Source: Ignelater luminosus (Eukaryota; Arthropoda; Insecta; Coleoptera; Elateridae). Taken from it: a stretch of DNA of 64,000 nt. The stretch is taken from NCBI GenBank assembly GCA_011009095.1, contig VTPC01005892.1:1-64000 (forward strand). Reading direction: 5' to 3'. Position numbers and translations under genes: made by a program. Shown one piece after another: positions 10,601 through 22,600 of this stretch. Position 1 is the stretch's first letter; every line of letters starts with the position of its first letter. The notes under the pieces were generated by a model. The model had not been told where the DNA came from and searched no databases. It saw only the letters and a program-made list of their open reading frames with translations.

Positions 10601-13600
10601 AGGATTATTATTTTTAGCTGTTGGTATAATGCTAACAGCACTATTGAGATTAATTGCAACTGAAGGAGTAGGTGCGCTTTCTTTAGATGATGATGACTTC
10701 TCTTTTGGCTTAGGGGTAGCTGTAACAGTTATACCACGTGTAGCCAAAATGTTTGCTACCACTTTAGCATCTGATTTTTTAGGACTCTGACTTCTTGGTG
10801 GTGGATTACGTACTGATAATGTAATAGAGTCTGAGAGATGCATAACATTATCTACAGGGTCTGATGTGCCTCCCTATAAAGATAAAGCAAAAAAAACCAA
10901 ATTAGCTAATTTTTCATTATCCGGATAACTAATTCAGCTTACTTGAACACTTTGAATTTGTGGTAAACCACCATCAGTATTCTTTGGTTGGACTGCAATT
11001 ACCTGGCAATCTGCATCATCATTTTTATCAGGTACTAAAACATCCATTCTTTTCTTTTTTGCTTGTAGATTTTGCACTTGTTCAGGTGTTCTTTTAATTA
11101 TTCTTTGCTGACCTTGTGCATTATTTTGACCAGAATTTGAATTTGGAGTAGAATTCATTGTTGGCAATCTAGGCCTTGGTCCTCTAATAGAAGAATTAAT
11201 CATACCTCCTCTAGGTCGTACTAAGGGTGGTCTTTGTCTAGGTACCATAGGCTGTCTTGGTTGAGGTCCTCTCGGTGAATGTTGATTAAACTGTCTTGGA
11301 GCAGGGGGCCTTGGAGGCATAGGTTGCCTATATTGAGGAGGTTGTTGAGGAGGTGGCATTGGTTGTTGAGGTGGAGGCATTTGTTGAGGTTGTGACATCG
11401 GAGGAGGTGGAGGTGCCATGTGCGGAGCTGGAGGGTAATTAGGTGTTGGAGGATAATACATAGGATTTGGCCTAAAACAACACAAAAAACAATATTAATA
11501 GAAAAGTAAAATTTACATTCATAATATAATGTTTGTTAATTATACCTCGTATGTATAGTAACTCATTTTTTAGAAAAACTCAAAGCTAAATTTTATATTG
11601 ATTGATTTCTTAACATAGTAATATTGGTTTATTGCTAAATAAAATAAGAATACTTCAAAATCTAATTTTATATTATAATAAAACAAATAATAGTGATGTC
11701 TTTTCTTAAAATTTTACTGGTTGTATATCTCATCGTCAGAGAACAAAACTATTCTACGTTTAAAATTTTCAATTTTTGCATTTAATATGCTATGTACTAT
11801 GTACTTAAAGTTGTTTAGAAAGATAGCATATTAATTTAAAAAAAAATAGAGATTCTGCATATTGAATAGTTCTGCTCTCAAGGGATGATGTATTATATAA
11901 TAAAGGAATTGGGTAGGCTTAATCGTGAGTGAAAGACTATTTATTCTGCTTTTAAAGCATTTTAAACTAATCTGTTTTTTGTTTATACTTTTTAACTTAT
12001 CAGTGTTTCTATAATATAACGTTAAATATTCTAAGATCATGATTAGTTATCACATTATACTGTACCTTTCATTTGTTTCTTCTTCTGTTTTTCCTACTAC
12101 TATTACTAAATGGTAATCGTCGGTGTCGCTCATTTCGACTAATTTTAACTAAATTTGTTTAGAACAATACCAAATTTTCACCAAGTTGATTGCTGAACGT
12201 TATGAAATGGAGCAGCTCTGTGTAGATCTTTAAAAGGTTAAAAGATGAGTTTCAATTTACTAGAAAATACTACTAAAAATTTACAATTTCTATTTTAAGT
12301 GCACATCAAAAAATTAAATCTTTTATTGCTTGTTTTCATTTCATCTTTCAATACGCGCGCCATTGTATCTTACATTTTGGCGCGGTATTCTTTATTGCAT
12401 TGCTTGCGTTCAAGAGCAGTTAGCAGGACGGCGTGATGTCAATGAAAGAGCTCCTGATTGGTTGATATGTGACAGTTTTTTCATTGGCATCACGTCGTCG
12501 TGCTAACTGCTTTTGAACATAAGCATTAAGTTGTACACAGATGTTTTTTTCTAATTTTCTAATAAAACACACAAGCGTTAATACACTACATACAAAGGCA
12601 AAATAAATACCTCGTGACTGTTCAGCTCTACAAAATAATTTTATGCCTTGAGATAAATAATAAATTCTTTAACGTACGTCTTAATAACCGTAAAAAAATT
12701 TGAAATTCAATAGTGCCATCTCGTGGATCATTTAGTTGGTTTGTGTATCCAAGTAAAGAACACACAGTGTTGCCAAACGTAGGGAAAACTATCACAATAT
12801 AAGTTTGCGTGGAGATATGAAGACTTGAAATACGAATGTGGGAAATTTCAAGTTTTCTAATGCAGCGCAATTTATTTAACGCCTTTGTTTGGATTATTTC
12901 CTAGCAAGTTACATCTTTTCTGTAAGATACAATAATGTCGCGTTGACGAAAAAAGCTCTATGGGATTCCCAGAATTAACATAATTCTCAGCGTAGACGCT
13001 GTAATTCTCCTTATTAAATGATAATAATAATCGCCTTTATTTTTCTTTATAATTAGGAAAGATAATGAAGTCTTTTAGACATGCTTGGGTTAGATGCAAT
13101 TAGAATTTTACAAATAAAACCCATCAATTTGCACAACACTATGCGACACTGACAGCGATACTGTACATTGACCGTTTTTCAAATAATATGTTTCTGGGTA
13201 TCAATGAACTATAAAATATTATGTTTAACAAATGTTTGTGGCCAAATATTTTATTAAAATTCAATATGAACATAGTATCTATTTACAATTTATTATTTTA
13301 TTAATCGTCACAAAATACGTAGAACCAAAAAATTATTTAATCAAATTACTACCCATTAAAGAATTTTAATTACATACATACTGCATGTAAATAGATAATA
13401 CCGTCAAACTGATAGGATAAATTCCTGGTGACTAGATAAGTATTTTTTCAAATGGAATCTATGAACGATTCGTCTTGTTAGTTGCAGAGTCATCGGCTTT
13501 CAAAGTTGCTGGGAGACATGTTCAACTTTTGGCTGTATCGTCGTGATTTGTCAAAATATCAAAACAGTATAGCTGAGATATCTAGCGTTGAAAGGAAAAG

Positions 13601-16600
13601 AAAGACACTTGCAATTTGACGTATCTCAGCTACAAAGTACACCCTGATGTACAATTGGAACTGAGTTTAGAACATCTCTAAGGCAATTCCTTACAATTTC
13701 TTTTAATACGTTTACCATTTTACATGCGAGATGTGATTCTAACTTTTTAGAAGGGTGCACCCTTATTACTAGATCCGACAAACAATAACCGAGACTATTA
13801 CAAGACTATAAATGGGGAGATTCTCAAAAATTGGGTGATTAATCAACTAATTCCTGCATTAGCTAAATCCCAAAAGAAATGTGTGGTTATTATGGATAAT
13901 GCGCCTTGCCATTCGGTTCAAATAGACAAACCATCGACATCTTCTAAAGTAGGTGAAATGCGGGAGTGGTTATTTAATCACAATGTCAAGATTGGCGGCA
14001 AATTTTCAAAAACGGAGCTGTGGGAATTAATAAAACCATGGTCATGAGGTTCTTAGCTTGCCACCATATCATTGTCAATATAACCCAAATGAAGTGGCAT
14101 GGGGGTGCTGTAAGTCAGTCTTATTATAACAAACATATAAGTTCTCGGCCTGCATTTAAGGATAAGGTAAACAACTTATGGTTAGAGTCTCTTCCAAAAT
14201 GTACTCCCGACATGTAGCAAAATTTTTGTAAGAGGTGTATAAAACTTATTTTGGAAGACTGGACTAAACATATGGGACATTCGTCGTTTGAAAATATAAC
14301 CACCTTTTATTATTTCACTGGAAGAATCTGAAACGGAATCAGGGGGTGGTGATAATGAAGATTCTAATTCTTCTGATGATTTAATGAAAGTAGAATAAAC
14401 AATACATAATTTTTAAGAAATTTATAACTTCAAAATTCTTGCATTTATTAAACCAGATCTATTTTTATGCACACATGCTTGGCCTTGAGATTTTAATACC
14501 AAAATAAGGCTCCGCACTGTTCCTGTTGAAATCCTCAGTTTTAGGAGTAAAACATTTCATCCAGAATGCTAACACTACCTATCCTGGTCTGTTTTATTAT
14601 GGTTGCATTTTTAAAAACGGACAAGAAACTAATTAGCAACTGAAGATAGACATTAGTTTCCTTTCTTCAATGTTAAATGTTAGATAGCGGTCCATGGTTA
14701 AAGCAGATTCAATGTTTTCTCATCACCGGACGTGTTTGTTGTACTACTGGAACTAAAAACGAATGAATATTACAACCTTCCATCTTTTACTATTATATCA
14801 GTTGCATTTTTCATTCGAAACCATCTGCACACACAGTGTAGCTACGAATTTGAACTTTGTAAATTAACAATTATGTATATTATTTACATTTACAATAAGT
14901 ACTGTAAGAAATCTGTAATTAAATGAAATAAAATTTTATCACACTCCTCTATTAAGAAACTGTATTAACGTTATGTAACTCTGTTAGATTTAATTTTTAG
15001 GTGATCCTTTCTTTTCTAAGCTAACATTTTGTATTTTATACTTGGCAAATTACTTACTAATGGTTCTATCATCAAAAGTGTATTCTACTATTGCACTTTC
15101 TAAATTACTCCACATAGCTAAAAAGTACTGCTAAAAAAATACAAAAAATTGTGACAACAGCTGTATCTACAGAAATAAACTTTCAGTTAAAGTTAACTAA
15201 CTATGAAAAAACTGAACTGAAGATATAAAAATTACTAAAAATATTAATTCCATTTTATATAAAACTGACAACATTGCGTTTGTAGGTGTTCTGTTGCACC
15301 GTTCTGCACTGACGTCACCGGGCTAGACCGGGCTTCCGTTAGTTGTGTTTGAAGCGAACATGATTTGAGGGGCAAAGGGAAAAAGTAAACAGCAAACGAA
15401 TTTCGACCTTATGTTCCCTCTGCTCTGATTGGCTACGAGGCGGCAATCGGTGTTTTACGCAGTGTTCTCGTGTATTCCGATCAGGTGGTGATTTCTATCA
15501 GATCAAGTTGTGGGATTATTTTCAAATTGTATTTGCGATTAAGTTGTAGGAAACAGTTTTAAAATGGTTAAAGAGTGTTACATGTGCAAAAGAATATTCG
15601 AAAAAGCCTCCACACGATCATATCATTTGTAAGCACTTCAATTATAAAGAGTAATTCTCGCCATGTTGAGAGAACAGTGACGTAGAATATAGTAAAATGG
15701 CATATTCCCGTACAAAAAAGTTTCTATCAGTATTTGTTATATTTGAAATTACATTATTACAGAAACTTATAATAAATTGTATGCTCGTTAAATGTAATTT
15801 TAAAAATTGTGTTCCTTAAACGAATCGCCACTGCTGCAAAGGAAAACCCCTCTTCACCTTTCATCCCTCTCGTCTAGTGTATGTTGGTTTCAAACAAACT
15901 ACCCAAGTTCTTGCTGCACGCCCGGTCTATCCATAGGTTTGTTCATTTGTTGCACTAGTTCAGCACTTTTTATAATTTTTACACTAAATTCGTTCGTTTG
16001 TGAAATTAGTGCTGTACTGACTTAAACTTATTTCTGGTCGTTTCTTAGACTGCAGCTGCACCAATCTGAACTATTTGCACTTGGTTTAAAGCAGGCGCAG
16101 CCAAGTTCAAGGTAGTGGAGAAAGAAATTCTAACCTTTTTGTTGTGCCGGAACAGCGTGTTAACATAAAAAATTATTAAAGAAGCAAGTTTTCTAACTGA
16201 AGAAAATGAGCGAAGCAATATGGTATCAATGTGAAATTACAGTAATACAAATGAAGATTTAGTTGCCAGGTCATTATTTCTTTATTATGTTGTACCAAGT
16301 TGCACTCAAAACGTTCATTTGAAATGCCATAATTTAGTGTAAATATAGCTGTCTCTTTCTTTGAACTTGCTGCACTCGTGACGTATAAAAAGTGTGCAAA
16401 GTGCAATCAAACGAACAAACCTCATATGACGTCGGTGGTGTTCTGTCGTGCAATCTAACCTAAAATTGTTTAAAAAGCCTAACTGTACATGTAAGACCAG
16501 TTTAAACTGAAAAACTAATGTTCATACTGCTAAATTGGGTGAATCTCCATGGTCAACCCTCATGCAAAAAAACTGTAAACGTATAGTATGTATTGGGATT

Positions 16601-19600
16601 TTTTCGAATTCTGGTTTATTTCCGGTCAATGAAAGTATTCCTTCAATCTCAAATATGAGATATTCTAGGTTATGTTTATAGCGTAAATGTAATACTCTCA
16701 GGTTTCACAAGGATTATATTATATTATTATATCGTGTTACATCATTCTTTACTTTGCAAAGAGATTCCTAACTGTTTTTAGCATTTTATTAGGTTTGTTT
16801 ATTAGTTAGTTCAGAACAGACAGTATAGAACTATCAAATTGTCCAAAGTCGTTCATTTGTGCATTTTGAACTGTTCCTATTTCGTTCATTTGCGTTTTCT
16901 GGACAATTCGGAATTGTTCGCTCTTACTCCTCCTTTAAAGAAGGTGTAAAATTTACACTATAAACATAACCTAGAAATAGTAGTGGTGCATACGCAGCAA
17001 AGTTGTAAACAACTACTTCACTGATGATACTACTTAGAGCAGCATTTCCAGCAATTATAGCAAATACCACATTGTCCTCATGTTTATTCATTGTTTCCTA
17101 AACAATCCCACCTTAAAATCTATTCGTTTAAAGGTCATAGTTCAGAATAGTTTGAAACTACTTTGTGACGCCTTAGCTGTCTGATAACCATAACACTAAT
17201 GAACAAAATAGGGTAATTGACGGTACATGACAATTATTCATTTTGCATTCTGCATATATTCAAATGCCTTTCAGTTTAAATTTCAATAACTCTTATATGT
17301 TGCAATAAATTTGCAGTTTAGATTTCAGGATTTCAGAATTTTAGATTCTAAAGCCAGCATCACGCAGTTATGACCAGTTTTACACTAAGTAAGTATCAAA
17401 GAGATTGTCTGGAGTAGTAAAAACAAAAAAATCGAATACTAGTTTATGATTATGACCTATCTTTCCAGAATGCCTATCTATTTGTGTCAAATAGTGTATG
17501 ATTTAATAGGAATATCTCATAAATGTTGATCACGGACATCCTGGCCATGCCATAAGACGACAGATGAATATTTGTTAAGCGTTATGTCCTGCTTTTGGAA
17601 TCATAACGCTGAATTTCGTCACGCATTCGATCTATTTCGAAATTTTTTATTACTTACTGTGCAGTTCTTTTTCAATGTTGAGAAACAGTATTCTGGTTTT
17701 GCACTATGATTGGTGTTGTAACTAAAGCTCCTGAAAAACGTAGTCAGTTTTTGAAACGTGGATATTATTATTAAGAATAAAGCCTAAAAGCGGTAACGTG
17801 CCATCAATATTTCGGAAGCCAACTCTGTCATACTCTTACAGTACCGCAAGTTCAGTCTTTAGTTTGATGTTAATTAATTAAATTTAATTTCTAAGTTATT
17901 TTCGGGAAATTTACTTAAGGATGTACTAAATTCACTATTGTTGATTAATTTTGCAATATCAGTATATTTCATTGATTAAAATAATTTGCATCAACAGCCA
18001 TTAAAGTCCTGTCAGATTCATGGCCTACTTCTTCAATAAAATTTATAAAACAGTCGACTGCTTTTTTGATCCGAATAGAATTTGCTCGACGGGACTGAAA
18101 TAAAATATCAGATATAATTCCGTGAAAGAATGTAAGTCAAAAATTAAACACTTTGTATTTCAAGTAGTGACGAAGAATTCGTGCTTTCTGAACAATTTCT
18201 GTAGAACGCAAATTATCTAATTGTTCAAAACATTTAATCAATGCATCTCTAATTCTCGTACAATACATTTAGATTTATTGATTTGTTTAAAATCTCATCT
18301 AGTTCTAGTAGTATGTTTAAAGTTCTACGAGATACTGTTAAATTTAATGGAGTCAATCGTAAAGGTGAATGTGAAAAACCGTAGGTATTCCATTCAATTT
18401 GACTTACGCAATGTGGGGAAGGGGGTATAAAAGTTTTTAAGTACAACATTGCAAAAAAGGAAGGGTTTGCAATTGTGTATGTTACCTTTTCAATACACTA
18501 AAAACAATGAATATTTACCAACTTACCAAAGCATCCTATTCTATTAACTATTAAGGTTACATTTAAATCAGTCAATGCTAACAACACAAATGTTTAAATT
18601 GTACGGTATATAAAATCCATTTTTCGTTCTTTTTTATTAGCAAATACGTCAATCACTCTCTTATTAAAATTTTCGATGTTATTAAGGAAAGCTTTTTTAG
18701 CTGATAGCATTCCCAAGGCACTGAGCCTTTCTTCCTTCGTGGAGTTTCTTAGAAAAATCTTCATCCTCTTCAGCGTGGAGAAACAACGTTCGGATTCGGA
18801 TGTAGACATGGGTGTTGTCACTAATACTTCCGAAAGATTTAAAGTTTCTTGAAAAACTCCACGCATTCCCTCTTGTGAAATTAACGATAAAAGATTCGAC
18901 AGCCCCAGAAACATTTCTCAACTCTTCTTGTTCATAAAGTACCTACAGTTCAGTCTTCAATCTATGTTTTTCTAAAAAAGGATAAACACTGACCACTTCA
19001 GAAAGATACTTTTCTGGAAATGTCTGACGATATTCTGGAAATGTTTCCACCTTGAATAAATTTGTAGCTACTAGATGTCCAGTGAAACTAAATCTTGTTC
19101 TTATTTGCTGAATAATACAGTCACAAACTTCCAAGGCTTCTGTTTTCTTATTTCGACGCTGCATGCGTGGCCTTTTTTGGGGAGGTGCGTCATCTTCTAA
19201 AAGTTCCATATCAATGTCAATATTGGCAATAATGTTATCCATTTGACTGCGAATTTTTTGTATTTCATTTTCAAAATTCTGTAAATTCCGTCTAATCTTG
19301 ACTGGGTCGCTATTTGTCTTTCGTAATTGTTTAAAAATTATTTCAACGTGAGGCATTATTTGATGAAAAATTGTCAACCAAATATAAAATCTTGGTCTCT
19401 TAATCTAAGTTTGTAGGCGCCGGCTCGTTCGATTGTAGTTTCCGAAGCAATGTTTTCGTCATTTTCAAATGTTTCCATGGCGCTTATCGGTTCTTTTCTG
19501 TATTCATAAACAGTGTTAACGCCCCCTGAATAAAAATTCAATCTAGTTAGCGACGAATGTGGTAATCCCTTTTGAACAATTTCATCTAGAACCTTTGTTC

Positions 19601-22600
19601 TTTGAGGGGAAGTAGAAAAAAAGCAGCGATGTCCAGTTAAGTGTGCAAAAAAGATTCGAGCTGATTTATTAACGGACGCTGCATTGCTCATTATTAGGTT
19701 AATTTGATGAGAATAGCAATGAATGTAGTTGGCTAAAGGATATTTTTCTCTTAGTAGGTATTATTTGAACTCCATTGAAACCGCCGCTCATGATTGACGC
19801 CCCGTCATAACTCTGTGCAATGAGCTTGTTTGGCGTGTCGCTAATTAAGAGATCATTTTTTTTAAATGTAATCTGCGATAGAAATAGCATCATGTTTGGG
19901 AAGATTTACCATCCGCAATATAACGCAAAATGATAACAAGCTGTAATTCAGTTGAAACATCTGTGGTTTCATCTGATGCAATAACAGCAATATAATTCGC
20001 TTTCTTTATTTCTTTGGCAACTTCTTCATGATACACCTCAAGCATGCATTGTAGTAATTCATTCTGGGTTGTCTTAGAGGTTCCTTTAAAAACTGACGAT
20101 TTATTAAAATGTTCTTTTAAATCCTTATCCAAATGGGAACTAAAATCAACAAGTTCTCGAAATACTCCTTTGTTCTCGGATTCGTCGCACTCGTTATGCC
20201 CGCGTAAAGCTAGTTCTAAAGCACCACAAAACCGGATACAGTTAATTATGATATTTAACATGTAGCGATTTTTGTCGACTTGCTCATTGTGTGATATTAT
20301 TGTTTGTCTGGCCGCAGAGTTTAGCTGACTCAGAATATTTGCCCGGCCAAGCATCGTAAAACTAAGTACGTTATTCATATGGGCTTTTGATTTTTCGTTG
20401 CTTTTCATTTTATCCCATATATGAACCAGATCCTCGGTTCCAATTTTCGTCCACGTCGCTTCGCCCCCGAATCAAACACACGGAAAACAAAACAATGCGT
20501 GTTTCTCCATATATCCAGTCATTTTTAGAATAAACATTTCTATTAAATTTTCTGGTTCGTCCTTTAGAACTGGAGGCACCCTGTGTTTTCGAAATATCTA
20601 AATCCGGCAGAGGTCTTCCGTGTTCTTTTATTTCGATCTTCTGTTCCAAAGAATAAGTAGAAAAAGATTTCTTTAAAAGCTCACTTATTGCGTTCATTTT
20701 GCACTTCGGTTTCACACTTCACCTTAAGTTTCAAAGCGGGCGTAGCGTAAATCTTTGTACACGATAATACGACGCGATCGCAACGAGTCTCGAGCGTAAC
20801 TGAGCCACTTGATCTTTGGCTCAACCTTTCTGCCATCTCCGAACAGCCTCGCTCAGCCGCCAGCTCCCGCTGAAGTCAATAGCAGCCTAAAAGCATTTGG
20901 GGCCACATCTTGAGTGGCATGAAACTTTTATTTTTATCAGTTTGTACCCGCGATATTCACTTGTTCAGTAAGTATATTTATATTTATAAAATAGCAATTT
21001 TTAATTTTTTAGTCTCTGGTCAAGGTTAGATTTTAAAGGAGAAAATTTAAGAGTATAAATTATTTTTTTCAAACTGGAAAATACAATGTTGTGGTAGTGC
21101 CATGGCTCCTTGGCTCATTATAACGGCATTTTGATGGAAGACAAAATATGAAGCTGTTGCAATTTATTTTTCACTTTTTCTAGAACAGCGGACTTCATCT
21201 TAGCTGTATTATCTGCTGTTTTATGTACTACATTAAAAATTCACATTATGTAAAATAAAGGAAATTGAAATGTATGCAATTTTGTTATTATTATAATTAT
21301 ATAAATTGCGTGATGACGTCATACATGAGGTGTTGGAGACTCATAGGCCTGCTAATGAAAGCTGTTTATTATAGAATATTTGAAAAGAAGTTTAGAAGTG
21401 GTTTTGTAACTTTGTAACCAACCATCTGATTTAACGCATCTAGTCTTTTTCTCACGATTAAGAGCACAAAGGGTTTGTTTTCGCCTTTTATTACTATTCA
21501 ACTTAAATAACGTTTCGTTGGTGTTTTGTCAATCGTAAGAACTATTTATTCCATAACTGTTCTAAATTTATTTTTATACATAAATAAAGATACTAAAGCT
21601 GACTTACTGGTATTGATAAGGTTGATACATCGGTGGCGGTTGCGAAGGCATTCCAGGATGAGGCGGGTGTTGGGGATACATAGGTGGATGCTGATATCCA
21701 TGTGGTTGTGGAGGTGGTGCTTGTGGAAACTGCTGGATGTTGATAAGAACATTTTGCTGATGCATTCCACCACTACCACTACCAGAAGGCTGTAATCGAG
21801 AGACCTGCTCGGCCAATTGTTGCATGGGTAACCCGGTTAAGGTTTCCAAGGAATTCGTAGAAGATCCGGATGTTGACGGGTTATACACTTGCTGTAAGTT
21901 TGAAATTAAATAATACATAAGTGTAACAAAGTAATAAAAATATAATTACCAAAGCTGTTCTGTTTCGATCATCCAGACGATCCAAAGATATAAATTCATT
22001 TTCTGTTGTAATACCAAACGCTTTAGCTTGATCGTTATTATTATTGAGAAAACTTGATAAAAGGCTGTTATCGTCTCTATCACCATCGGGAAGTTTTAGA
22101 GGATCTTCTAAACAAGAAGTATTCCAAAAATTGGTTGTGTCAGTGTTAGGATCGGTTGAATTGGAAATATCAACAACTTCTGCAAAAAAAGCATAATACT
22201 TCTATAGTAGGAATTTATTATACTTATTAAAGATATTTTAAGACTATTTACAAATATCAACGCAAAAAGTGGCTTATCTGTCGTATAATAACGTATCAAA
22301 AATATTCTCTCAGGATACGAAGTATTATAGCGACAAATGTGCATAAAACAGTTCAATATTGGCAAAATAAACATCTCTGGTTTGTCAAAAACAAATGCTA
22401 AATGTAGTATGGCAAACCTATACAAAATAAAATCAGGTGATATGGCATGTAATGCCAAAAGCAACTACATTTGGATTTTTGTCTTAGCTTTACAAATCCT
22501 AAGGAAGTAAGAAAACGAATTCGAATTCGTTTCCGCGATGTAGAGTGTTAAAAGTTTAATTAAAAACAAGGTTTTTAAAATTAATTCGAACGCCTGTATC

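Noticed and set aside
10572-10790. Plus-strand open frame opposite exon 7
   Set aside because: A shadow of a spliced minus-strand exon with matching phases on both sides.
17520-17680. Possible mariner C-terminal fragment on the minus strand
   Set aside because: The translated text (EIDRMRDEIQRYDSKS) is suggestive, but no catalytic block or continuous similarity could be read.
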